Shown here one piece after another: positions 6,067 through 13,257 of a stretch of DNA of 32,649 bases. The stretch spans positions 1 through 32,649 of the forward strand of contig JAQTXO010000002.1 in assembly GCA_028688765.1 (NCBI GenBank). Reading direction: 5' to 3'. The translations under genes and the position numbers were made by a program. The notes beneath the pieces are model-generated. The model ran no database searches. It saw only the letters and a program-made list of their open reading frames with translations, and had not been told where the DNA came from. The DNA is from Acidiphilium sp. Lineage in GTDB: Bacteria > Pseudomonadota > Alphaproteobacteria > Acetobacterales > Acetobacteraceae. Numbering within the stretch: position 1 is the stretch's first letter; each line of letters starts with the position of its first letter.

Positions 6067-6138
6067 CTTTCAATGTGATAGCCGGGTATGTTTTCGATAA
6101 CCGGCGACTACTTTTACAGCCGGTTATCACATTGAAAG
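6067..6138. promoter_or_regulatory. Divergent promoter/operator upstream of parA
   Basis: CTTTCAATGTGATAGCCGG at 6067-6085 and the reverse complement of 6120-6138 match at 18 of 19 positions. A third partial copy, GATAACCGG, lies between them at 6096-6104. The right arm runs into the parA ribosome-binding site. The left arm contains, on the minus strand, TTGAAA about 17 bases before a weak -10-like box for the DUF736 leader. ParA operons are usually repressed by ParA or its partner at such repeats, so this is a likely operator and possibly the partition site. Confidence 0.65.
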
Positions 6139-6145
6139 GAAGCCC

Positions 6146-6838
6146 ATGCCAACGATCGTATTCGCGAGCAGCAAAGGCGGGGTAGGCAAAACGACCTCTG
6201 CAATGATGCTGGCCTTTGTCCTCGCCCGCCACGGTGTGCCGATCACAGTCATCGACGCCGACCCGAATCATCCGATCGGCCTATGGGCCGAGCGTTACCC
6301 CGACGCTCTCCCCGAACGCATGAAACTCCGCACTGCGATCGGCAGCGATGTCGCAGACGCGATCGACGAGGCCGATACGCCGTTTATCATTGTTGACCTC
6401 GAAGGCACGAAAAACATCGAGGTTTCAGTTGGTCTCGGTCGCGCGGACCTCGCCTTGATACCAATGCGCGGGAGTCAATTCGACGCCGACGAGGCCGCGA
6501 GCGTCATCCGGTTGATCCGGCGACAAGAGACAATTTTCCGTCGCACAATTCCCTACCGCGTCTTCCTCTCCGCGACTTCTCCAATCGGCGACGATCGATC
6601 AGCTCGCCGTCTCGCCGCTCAATTCCACGATTCAAATATCCCGATGCTCAAGACAAGCCTCGTTGAACGGGCTGCGTTCCGCACCCCGTTCAACATCGGC
6701 CGCTCGCTCTACGATCTGACCGCGCGCGACGTTCGGAGTCCCGAAACCGCCATAGCCAACGCCGAAGCCTTCGCGCTCGAAATCCGAGACGTTCTGAAAT
6801 CGACCGCTAACCATGCTCAGGAGATCGCCCATGTCTGA
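6146..6838 (+). CDS. parA: ParA-family partition ATPase (small, type Ib)
   Basis: A 230-residue P-loop ATPase with the deviant Walker A of the ParA/MinD group (KGGVGKTT, residues 10-17), a switch region around VIDADPNHP, and FIIVDLEG as Walker B. It lacks the N-terminal helix-turn-helix of the larger type Ia ParA proteins, so it fits the type Ib class that relies on a small DNA-binding partner. It drives plasmid segregation by ATP-dependent nucleoid binding. The start lies just after AAGGAAG and the operator-like repeat. Its stop overlaps the next gene by eight bases. Confidence 0.92.
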   Translation: MPTIVFASSKGGVGKTTSAMMLAFVLARHGVPITVIDADPNHPIGLWAERYPDALPERMKLRTAIGSDVADAIDEADTPFIIVDLEGTKNIEVSVGLGRADLALIPMRGSQFDADEAASVIRLIRRQETIFRRTIPYRVFLSATSPIGDDRSARRLAAQFHDSNIPMLKTSLVERAAFRTPFNIGRSLYDLTARDVRSPETAIANAEAFALEIRDVLKSTANHAQEIAHV

Positions 6839-7172
6839 CCCTAAACCCGCCAAACTGGATTTTAGCGACGTGACGCATCAGCCGCGTATCCGCCCCGACA
6901 ACTCGACCCAGGCCCGCGCGTTGCTCGACTCGCGCGAGGCCGGTTTCACCGACCGCAGTGAAACAGTAAAGATCGATCGACGCACGACGCGCCCGCGCCA
7001 GAGCGTTGCGAAGGTGCAGATCAATTTGAAAGTCCCGCGCGAGGTTCGCACATCGTTTGTTGACGCCGCGCGCGACGCCGGCGACCGAGACGCGGCAGTG
7101 CTAAATCTCGGTTCATTCTTCGAGCGCGTCTGGGCTTTCTATCTCGCCAACCACGAAAACCCGCCCGCGTGA
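6831..7172 (+). CDS. Probable small ParB-type partner of ParA
   Basis: A 113-residue basic protein translated from ATG 6831, eight bases inside the end of parA, with CAGGAGA just upstream. The N-terminal half is charged and probably disordered. The C-terminal half (QINLKVPREVRTSFVDAARD) could be a ribbon-helix-helix fold: a beta strand followed by two helices. Type Ib partition cassettes encode just such a small centromere-binding protein after parA, which would bind the upstream repeats and repress the operon. The role is inferred from position, size and predicted fold rather than a recognised family. Confidence 0.7.
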   Translation: MSDPKPAKLDFSDVTHQPRIRPDNSTQARALLDSREAGFTDRSETVKIDRRTTRPRQSVAKVQINLKVPREVRTSFVDAARDAGDRDAAVLNLGSFFERVWAFYLANHENPPA

Positions 7173-7188
7173 CGAGCCCGAGTTTTCA

Positions 7189-7217
7189 TTGACAAGTGAA
7201 CACCTTTTCGCTTAAGC
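7189..7217 (+). promoter_or_regulatory. Possible promoter of the traF operon
   Basis: A perfect TTGACA at 7189-7194 is followed after 17 bases by a weak -10 candidate, TTAAGC (7212-7217). It lies just upstream of the palindrome at 7234-7272, which is well placed to act as an operator. The weak -10 keeps confidence low. Confidence 0.4.
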
Positions 7218-7233
7218 CCGAGAGACCAACCCG

Positions 7234-7272
7234 CGTTACCGGAAACATTTAATTAAAATGTTTCCGGTAACG
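7234..7272. promoter_or_regulatory. 39-bp perfect palindrome (probable operator)
   Basis: CGTTACCGGAAACATTT (7234-7250) is mirrored perfectly at 7256-7272 around AATTA. Each arm contains GTTACCGGAAAC or its mirror, itself close to a 12-bp palindrome, so the site looks like two dimer-binding sites in opposite orientation. It lies between a TTGACA box and the traF operon and overlaps the first possible start codon (7258) of the next gene. There is no T run, so it is not a standard terminator. Confidence 0.7.
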
Positions 7273-7680
7273 CCCGTGACGGTAGCCAAGGGATGCGTCA
7301 TATTGAGCACAGTTTCGCAGCGGGTCAAACGTCATCGGATCAAACATCAGTTGATTCGCGTTGAAGTTTCCGTCAGGACGCCCGCAGAGGCAACGGCCAT
7401 CCGACATTTCGCGCGGATGCTAAAATCACCCCAGACTAGCCCGGCCCCGAGCGCAATGCCGGAATACCATGCCAGCCGCCCGGCCCAAATCGCAGGTCAA
7501 TGGGCATTGACCGACGAGGGCCGCGCCGTGCTCGATGAGTTCGGCGCGGCCCTCGATGGCGCTCCGCGCGCTATCATCGACCGCGCGCGCCGAATGGCAC
7601 TCACTCTGTCCGAAGCCAGCGCGCGGCTCGACGCTGCCAATACCTTACTCACGAACCCGGAAGGTGCACCACATGATTAG
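7258..7680 (+). CDS. Hypothetical protein upstream of traF
   Basis: An open frame of 140 residues. I do not recognise the family. The C-terminal half is helical and alanine-rich (WALTDEGRAVLDEFGAALD onwards). The start is uncertain: ATG 7258 lies inside the palindrome and has no Shine-Dalgarno sequence, while a TTG at about 7303 follows AAGGGA at good spacing and would shorten the protein by 15 residues. The stop overlaps traF by eight bases, so it is likely part of the traF operon. Confidence 0.6.
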   Translation: MFPVTPVTVAKGCVILSTVSQRVKRHRIKHQLIRVEVSVRTPAEATAIRHFARMLKSPQTSPAPSAMPEYHASRPAQIAGQWALTDEGRAVLDEFGAALDGAPRAIIDRARRMALTLSEASARLDAANTLLTNPEGAPHD

Positions 7681-8215
7681 CCTTATCGCACCAGCTCGCC
7701 AACGCGCGAGATGGCCCGTTTTCGCGCTGATCGGTGTCGGCCTGGCGCTGGCTGCATACGCTCACCAATCGACAAGCCGCGCCCCAATCGTGTTCAACGA
7801 CTCCGCAAGTGTCCCGATCGGCTTTTGGGTACGCCATCCTTTCAATCCGCGAGACATTCATATCGGCTCAGTTATCGGATTCAGACCGAACCGCCTTGCA
7901 ATGCGATATGTTCGCCCCTTCATGCCGGAATATGTGAAACGCATGACGATCCAAAAATACGTCGCCGGGATACCCGGTGACATCATATGCAGACATGGCC
8001 GCGCCTTTTCCATCAATGGAGACGTTCTGGGAATTGCCGCGACCCATGACGGCGAAGGAAATCCATTGCCCTCATGGCACGGCTGCCAGACCCTTCGACG
8101 CGGCCAGTACGCTGTATTCTCCGACCGGATCAGCAACAGCTTCGACAGTCGCTATTATGGAGCCGTCCCGGTGCGTGACATCCGCGGGATCTATAAGCCG
8201 GTGATGACATGGTGA
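7673..8215 (+). CDS. traF: TraF, conjugative pilin peptidase (S26 family)
   Basis: A 180-residue membrane-anchored serine peptidase. One transmembrane segment near residues 14-30 (WPVFALIGVGLALAAYA) is followed by the S26 signature SVPIG with the probable nucleophile Ser46, and by the base Lys95 in QKYVAGIPGD. In IncP plasmids TraF removes the C-terminal tail of TrbC and joins its ends to make the circular pilin; a TrbC pilin is encoded here at 16331. The longer frame starting at 7535 is rejected because ATG 7673 gives a normal TraF N-terminus. It overlaps the next gene by seven bases. Confidence 0.92.
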   Translation: MISLIAPARQRARWPVFALIGVGLALAAYAHQSTSRAPIVFNDSASVPIGFWVRHPFNPRDIHIGSVIGFRPNRLAMRYVRPFMPEYVKRMTIQKYVAGIPGDIICRHGRAFSINGDVLGIAATHDGEGNPLPSWHGCQTLRRGQYAVFSDRISNSFDSRYYGAVPVRDIRGIYKPVMTW

Positions 8216-9285
8216 ACCGCGCACGCTTTCCGCTCCTGACCGCCGTGGCGATCGCCACGGCGGCGACGGCACATGCTGCCCCGCGCGTCGCTCTCGGTCT
8301 GACCGATCAACATGGACCGGCAGTTGATACCACGATCTTTTTGTCTGCCCACGGCGAGACCACGCTACGCCTTCACCCCGTTCCGATGTCAGTGCCGCCG
8401 CAGAAGGCACCTATGGCGAAACCCCAAGATGTGGTTGATGCACCGACTCACCGCGTCACGATATCCCAGATCGACGCCGATGCAATCGGGCGGGTGGCGT
8501 ATGCGGAAGCTGGCAATCAGGGACCGGCCGGACTTATGGCCGTCATCGACACAATCCTTAACCGCGCACGATCGGGGGAGTTTCCTCGCAGCATCCGAGC
8601 CTTACTGGACGCACCAAACCAATTTCAGACGGTCACGGACGCTGGTGGTTCATGGCGAAATCTACCCCCGCTCACACTGATGCAGCAGGTGCAGTATCGG
8701 ACGATCCTCGATCTGATTAAAGCGGGCGGTATGCGCGATATCTCGAAAGGCGCTCTCTATTTCCAGAACCCGGCACTAGAAGCGAGCGAAGCGAGAAACG
8801 GCGATGTGTCGGCTGACGAGGTAGGCTTTGATGGTGCGAAGCCGGTTGTAACGATCGGAGCGCAGACCTTCTACCACACCATCCCGAGCATTCCAGCGAC
8901 GGCGAGGGCACAGCGGCAACACCATCTTTTCGTCGCGAAGGCCGGGCGCGAACACAACCCCAATACGCTTTTCGTGCCGGTCAACGCGCGCATGAACATT
9001 CAGACGAAGCCGGTATCTCCGAAAGGCTCGCCGCTGACACCACTTGAAGCGGCGTCGGACAAAGAGCCCTCAAGCCTGGGTAAAGGTCCATCAGCAAACG
9101 ATGCCCCGCTGATCGCCGCCAAGGACCTCGACAGGGCAGCCTCGACATCACGTAAGCGACTGACAAGCTCTGGGAGTTCACCAACCGAGTCCCCCGTGGC
9201 TTCGCCGTCACCGCCGATTAGCTCGCTTCCATCGCCTTTCGTTTTCAATGCGGTGAAATCGGTATCGACCTCCGGCACTCCATAG
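8209..9285 (+). CDS. SleB-type cell wall hydrolase
   Basis: A 358-residue exported protein. Residues 1-25 form a signal peptide ending in an AHAA-type site. The hydrolase domain (about residues 85-240) contains IGRVAYAEAGNQGPAGLMAVIDTILNR, split over the conserved catalytic glutamate region of the SleB (Hydrolase_2) family, and later FYHTI. It probably opens peptidoglycan for the conjugation channel, the job of VirB1 in other systems. The last 100 residues are low-complexity (Ser, Pro, Thr) and lie antisense to the mobC-like gene. It is coupled to traF. Confidence 0.85.
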   Translation: MVNRARFPLLTAVAIATAATAHAAPRVALGLTDQHGPAVDTTIFLSAHGETTLRLHPVPMSVPPQKAPMAKPQDVVDAPTHRVTISQIDADAIGRVAYAEAGNQGPAGLMAVIDTILNRARSGEFPRSIRALLDAPNQFQTVTDAGGSWRNLPPLTLMQQVQYRTILDLIKAGGMRDISKGALYFQNPALEASEARNGDVSADEVGFDGAKPVVTIGAQTFYHTIPSIPATARAQRQHHLFVAKAGREHNPNTLFVPVNARMNIQTKPVSPKGSPLTPLEAASDKEPSSLGKGPSANDAPLIAAKDLDRAASTSRKRLTSSGSSPTESPVASPSPPISSLPSPFVFNAVKSVSTSGTP

Positions 9286-9569
9286 ACTGCTAAGGTTTCC
9301 TTCAGCAAATCTGCATCGCGCGGAGAAGCACGGCGAACGAGACGCGCGACCTTCTGGCCCAACTCAGGATCGTTGTCGATCGCGTGCAGGACAAGAGCAC
9401 CCACAACGATCTTGCGGCGGGCATCCCTTTTCCGGTTCGCCGTTGCAGTCCATGCAACAGCGAGTTCCGCCGCTGCTTGGGCTTGTGCAAACTCCCGTTC
9501 GGCATCAGCGAGCGCCTTCACGGTATCGTGAAGCCTCATAAGTTGGGTATGGGTAGGGTCTCTCGGCAT
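9000..9569 (-). CDS. MobC/TraD-like mobilisation accessory protein
   Basis: A 189-residue protein divergent from the relaxase and separated from it by oriT. The N-terminus is a charged helix (LADAEREFAQAQAA) followed by a basic region RKRDARRKIVVGALVL, resembling the short KRxxRxxKLxxLGxL pattern of small conjugal TraD/MobC accessory proteins. It may bind oriT and help MobA. The C-terminal 95 residues are low-complexity and overlap the 3' end of the wall hydrolase on the other strand for 286 bp, which is unusual. No good Shine-Dalgarno sequence is seen before ATG 9569. Family assignment is moderate. Confidence 0.55.
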   Translation of the reverse strand: MPRDPTHTQLMRLHDTVKALADAEREFAQAQAAAELAVAWTATANRKRDARRKIVVGALVLHAIDNDPELGQKVARLVRRASPRDADLLKETLAVYGVPEVDTDFTALKTKGDGSELIGGDGEATGDSVGELPELVSRLRDVEAALSRSLAAISGASFADGPLPRLEGSLSDAASSGVSGEPFGDTGFV

Positions 9570-9657
9570 TGGTGAAATGTAGCGCAGGATTCCCCTTGCA
9601 GCAACACGAAGGCTTGTGCGGCAGAAAACCGGGGTCTATATGGCTAGGAGAACCCGG

Positions 9658-9690
9658 AAGGGCGCACTTACACAAACTCTGCGAGTTTGT
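9658..9690 (-). other. oriT: oriT with RSF1010/IncQ-type nick region
   Basis: On the minus strand an eight-base inverted repeat, ACAAACTC-GCA-GAGTTTGT (9690 to 9672), is followed directly by GTAAGTGCGCCCTT. This is the arrangement and core sequence of the RSF1010-type oriT, where the relaxase cuts in AAGTGCG/CCCT. By that rule the nick falls between 9663 and 9662 and the transferred strand is the minus strand, led by the sequence towards position 1. It lies between the accessory gene and the MOBQ relaxase gene, as expected. Confidence 0.88.
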
Positions 9691-9699
9691 AGCGCGGCC

Positions 9700-9779
9700 A
9701 GGGGTAAACCCCTAGCGACCCCTTCGGGCGGTTTCGCTAGAAACCGTCCGAGCCAAGGGGCAAGCCCCTTAGCGATCCC
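9700..9779 (+). promoter_or_regulatory. Tandem hairpins in the mobA leader
   Basis: Two near-copies of a short hairpin unit, AGGGGTAAACCCCTAGCGAC (from 9700) and AGGGGCAAGCCCCTTAGCGA (from 9756), flank a third hairpin on GGTTTCGCTAGAAACC (9730-9745). The heptamer CTAGCGA or a close variant occurs three times, the middle one inverted. They lie between oriT and the relaxase start and may bind relaxosome proteins or control mobA translation. Confidence 0.5.
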
Positions 9780-9791
9780 GTTGGAGTACGA

Positions 9792-11288
9792 ATGGCTGAC
9801 TTCCGACTTTCCGTAAGCATCATCAGCCGTGGCGCAGGAAAGTCAGTCATGGCGGCGGCTGCTTATCGAGCGGGACAATGCCTCACCGATGAAAGAACCG
9901 GCCGTATCCACGATTATACGAGGAAGGAAGGAGTTGAATGGAATACAGTTGCGGTCCCTCCTGGCTCGCCAGAATGGTCACTTAAACGGGAGGAATTATG
10001 GAACCGTGCGGAGGCAGCCGAGAGCAGAGTGAATGCTCGCACCGCCCGCGAATTTCAACTCTCACTCCCTCACGAACTGGATTTGAAGCAGCGAAAAGCC
10101 CTTGTCATAGAATTCGTCGCGAGGGAGTTCACCGCTAAGGGCCTAGTAGCCGACATCGCGCTGCATAAACCTGGGAGGGAAGGTGATCAAAGAAATTACC
10201 ATGCTCATATTTTGGTACCAACAAGAGCAATCGGGCCGACCGGGTTCGGACCAAAATTGCGGGAATTAAACGGAGTGCAACAGCTCGAAGCGTGGCGGAA
10301 ATCATGGGCAGATATCCAGAATCGGCATCTTGAAACTGCGCTTGGAAAGGAAGCGCCGAAAGTTTCCCATCTTAGTCTCGTTGAGCAAAACATCGCCCGA
10401 AATGCGCAAATTCATCTCGGTCCACACGTATCAGCTATGGAACGTCGCGGCATCCGAACTGATCGCGGCACGCTTAATGCAGCGGTTCGCCATAAGATCG
10501 AGATTCAGAAAATCGGAAATCGCGTGGCGGAGTACAGGGACATTCTTAAGTACGGCACTGAATCGCGTCCGGTCGATCGCACAGTGCTCGACCTTACCAA
10601 GCTGGCGGTCACGATGACCAGATCGGTTAACGAACAGATCATTGAGTTGAAGGAGGTATTAGAAGCAAAAAAGGCGATCAAGCCGTGGAGTCGCAAGCAG
10701 ATCGAGGCAGCAGTCTTGCACCCGGAGAAACAGGCAATGTTGAAAGCGAAGGCGGAGTTCGAGGCAAAACGGCGCGAGCTTGGCACAGCAGGGCAATCGC
10801 TCTCCCATAAGAAAGTCATGGCTTGGCTGCATAATCCGGCTAAACAGGTGTTTCAGAAAATTGCGCATGACATTCAGCTAGACCTTGCGGCGGGACGGTA
10901 TGCCGCAGCAAAACGGGCGCACGACAAGGTTGCGCGATCTGTAAAAACGCCGTGGGGCAAAGCGCGCATCGACGAGTTGGCCGCAGCCTCGCGAAAGCCG
11001 CTGACCGAACTAAGAACCAAAGAGAGGCGCTTACGGCGTGAAGCTAAAAGAGATCGGATATGGGCGCGGCGGGCGGCTAGGGTCGCCGATGGGCTAAATC
11101 TTTTGAGAGAAGGCGGGGTAGCCGTGTCGATAACAATGCCGAAAAAGACCGACCTCGATAAGCTGTTTATCAGACATGCGGAGCGTGGCTTGGTGCAAAC
11201 TTTCAACACTCTTTCGCCTACCGTGAAACAGAATCTCGGCAAGACGATCGCGCGTTCTCTTGGACTCGGCTTGGGGATCGGCGGATGA
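9792..11288 (+). CDS. mobA: MobA/MobL family relaxase (MOBQ)
   Basis: A 498-residue relaxase. The N-terminus MADFRLSVSIISRGAG and the segment SVMAAAAYRAG place the catalytic tyrosine at Tyr25. The metal-binding motif III is NYHAHIL (about residues 135-141). Residues beyond about 220 form a long charged helical region with no visible primase or helicase motif, so it is shorter than RSF1010 MobA. It nicks and covalently holds the transferred strand at the adjacent oriT. ATG 9792 follows TGGAG. The stop overlaps traG (ATGA), so relaxase and coupling protein are co-translated. Confidence 0.93.
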   Translation: MADFRLSVSIISRGAGKSVMAAAAYRAGQCLTDERTGRIHDYTRKEGVEWNTVAVPPGSPEWSLKREELWNRAEAAESRVNARTAREFQLSLPHELDLKQRKALVIEFVAREFTAKGLVADIALHKPGREGDQRNYHAHILVPTRAIGPTGFGPKLRELNGVQQLEAWRKSWADIQNRHLETALGKEAPKVSHLSLVEQNIARNAQIHLGPHVSAMERRGIRTDRGTLNAAVRHKIEIQKIGNRVAEYRDILKYGTESRPVDRTVLDLTKLAVTMTRSVNEQIIELKEVLEAKKAIKPWSRKQIEAAVLHPEKQAMLKAKAEFEAKRRELGTAGQSLSHKKVMAWLHNPAKQVFQKIAHDIQLDLAAGRYAAAKRAHDKVARSVKTPWGKARIDELAAASRKPLTELRTKERRLRREAKRDRIWARRAARVADGLNLLREGGVAVSITMPKKTDLDKLFIRHAERGLVQTFNTLSPTVKQNLGKTIARSLGLGLGIGG

Positions 11289-12157
11289 AAAATCGAACCT
11301 CGTATCTCATCCTATTTCTAGCGTCGGTCTTAATCGGCGGCATAGCCGCTTCACAATATGTCGGATGGGCCTTCGGCTATAATCCAAAAATAGGAATGGC
11401 GATCCTGACAATGGGCCGCCAGACCGTCTATTGGCCGTTCGCATTCATCGTGTGGATGATCAAATTACCGTCCGTTGCGCCGGGCATACTCAATTTAGCT
11501 GATCTGATTTTCGTTCTTTGTATGGTTCCTGCGCTCCTTGTTGTTGTGCTCTCGCTTCGGAGTGAGCGGCGGAAAATCCCCATTTTTGCGCCCGACGCAT
11601 GGGGAAAGAAGGTGGATGCACGCGCGGCGGGTCTCATGACGAAATCCCACCCAGGCGTGATCATTGGGCGCTTCCTGCACTCAATAACCAGCTATAGCGG
11701 CCCGGAGCACCAGCTTGTGGCCGGTGCGTCTCGCTCCGGCAAGGGAGCGGGTCATGTCATTCCGACGCTTTTGAACTGGCATGAGTCAGTTTTCGTGTAT
11801 GATCCAAAAGCCGAGTGCTATGACATCACGGCGCATTTTCGGGGCAAATTCAGTCACGCCTTTTTTTTGAATTTCACGCGGCGCGATAGCGCCGCGTTCA
11901 ACCCGCTCGACGTAATCCGACCGGGCGACACCGAGATTGCCGATATCCACAACATCGTCTCGATCCTATCTGATCCATCCGGCACGAAAACAGAGCCGAC
12001 TTTTTTTGATAAAGCGGCCAAGACCGTGTTAGGTGCGGTCATTCTCCATATTCTCTATGCCGGAAATCCAGACGAAAAGAATCTCGGTGGCGTGCGAACG
12101 GCGATTATGCGAGGCGATAGCACGTTTACGGGTATGGCGACGCTGGCACACCATTAA
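11285..12157 (+). CDS. traG: TraG/VirD4 coupling protein, N-terminal part (interrupted)
   Basis: The first 290 residues of a type IV coupling protein. Two transmembrane segments (about residues 7-27 and 70-92) are followed by the Walker A motif GASRSGKGAG (about 148-157) and the conserved VYDPKAECYD block. The frame ends at TAA 12155-12157, beside a run of eight A (12156-12163), but the same frame stays open afterwards and continues the coupling protein. The change is thus a single in-frame stop, not a frameshift. This part alone lacks Walker B and cannot be a working ATPase. Alternatives are a sequencing error, readthrough, or a true nonsense mutation. Confidence 0.85.
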   Translation: MKNRTSYLILFLASVLIGGIAASQYVGWAFGYNPKIGMAILTMGRQTVYWPFAFIVWMIKLPSVAPGILNLADLIFVLCMVPALLVVVLSLRSERRKIPIFAPDAWGKKVDARAAGLMTKSHPGVIIGRFLHSITSYSGPEHQLVAGASRSGKGAGHVIPTLLNWHESVFVYDPKAECYDITAHFRGKFSHAFFLNFTRRDSAAFNPLDVIRPGDTEIADIHNIVSILSDPSGTKTEPTFFDKAAKTVLGAVILHILYAGNPDEKNLGGVRTAIMRGDSTFTGMATLAHH

Positions 12158-12256
12158 AAAAAATCGGCCGATGCGGCAGACGGTTTTGCGCGCGATGAAA
12201 ATGGGCAGAAAATCCCGGTTCAAATTCGAGAGGTTGCCCTTGTCGGAGAGCGACTT

Positions 12257-13228
12257 ATGCTCATGCCGCCGCGCTTGCGCGGCGACATCCTCGAAACCGT
12301 GCTCACCTATCTTGATGTCTGGGCAGACCCAATCGTGTCGGACATGACCAGCCGAACGGACTTCACACCCGGCGATCTGGTATGTTCCGATCATCCATGT
12401 TCGGTCTATCTGCAAGTGCCACCGACCGATGATGACCGACTTAAACCGCTCACGCGGTTAATTCTCTCTCAGTTCGCCTCGCAGCTCATGGTCAGTCTCG
12501 ACAAGGACGCCGAAGGCCGGAAGAAGCGCCACAAACTTTTATTCCTGATCGATGAATTTCCCTCACTCGGAAAACTCGGTTTTTTTTCGCGAAACATGCG
12601 GGTGATGGCCGGCTACGGCATCAAAGCGATGCTCACCGTTCAGAGTTTCAAAGACATCATCGAAGCCTACGGCCAGCACAACACCATCATCGACAACTGC
12701 CACGTCACGGTAGCTTTCGCGAGCGCCGACAACGACACGACTCGCAAAATCTCCGAAATGCTCGGCGAGCCGGTCGAACATCGCGCGAGCTACAGCGTCG
12801 GCTCATCCGATCGCGGCTTGTTCCAGGGCCGCAATACCCGCAGCGTTTCGGAAATCCAGCGTCGCCTTTTGGAGCCCGGCGAAGTCCGGCAGCTACCCTA
12901 TGATACGCAACTGGTGCTCGTGACCGGCTCCAAGCCGTTCCGCATGAAAAAAATCCGCTACTGGCTCGAAAAGCCGTGGAAGGACCGGGCTACGGACATT
13001 CGCGCGGGCGCACTCGGTCCCGATCAGGCACAACATCTCGATGTGCCACGCAAGGGCGGATTCGTCAGCTATTGGCAAACGATCCAGCCGATCAATCTTG
13101 CAGTCAAAGAAGCCGGGCCAGTGAACCACGACGACGAACCCGCACAAAATATCGCGCTCAAACTGCGCGACCTCGAACTTGTCCTTCCCGAGATGGCGAA
13201 CGAACCGGCTGACTCCAACTATAGCTAA
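12257..13228 (+). CDS. traG: TraG/VirD4 coupling protein, C-terminal part (interrupted)
   Basis: The remainder of the coupling protein, in the same frame as 11285-12157. It carries Walker B (LLFLIDEFPSLGKL), the following QSFKDIIEAYG segment with the conserved glutamine, and the TraG-type tail. The open stretch begins directly after the TAA at 12155; the first ATG at 12257 has GGAGAG six bases upstream, so separate initiation is conceivable and would give a 323-residue protein. Read through, the whole would be 647 residues, normal for TraG. The intact protein would feed the relaxosome into the Trb channel. Confidence 0.85.
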   Translation: MLMPPRLRGDILETVLTYLDVWADPIVSDMTSRTDFTPGDLVCSDHPCSVYLQVPPTDDDRLKPLTRLILSQFASQLMVSLDKDAEGRKKRHKLLFLIDEFPSLGKLGFFSRNMRVMAGYGIKAMLTVQSFKDIIEAYGQHNTIIDNCHVTVAFASADNDTTRKISEMLGEPVEHRASYSVGSSDRGLFQGRNTRSVSEIQRRLLEPGEVRQLPYDTQLVLVTGSKPFRMKKIRYWLEKPWKDRATDIRAGALGPDQAQHLDVPRKGGFVSYWQTIQPINLAVKEAGPVNHDDEPAQNIALKLRDLELVLPEMANEPADSNYS

Positions 13229-13257
13229 AAGTTTTTGGTTCATATAGAACAACTTTT

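Noticed and set aside
5715..6185. 156-residue plus-strand frame before parA
   Set aside because: It is antisense to the DUF736 gene and the R2' element and overlaps the parA start in another frame.
9700..9779. CRISPR-like array in the mobA leader
   Set aside because: Only two imperfect units with one gap, each a hairpin; there are no regular spacers and no cas genes in the window.
12155..12170. Programmed frameshift at the eight-A run in traG
   Set aside because: The coding frame is the same before and after the stop, so a net frameshift would take the ribosome out of the TraG frame.
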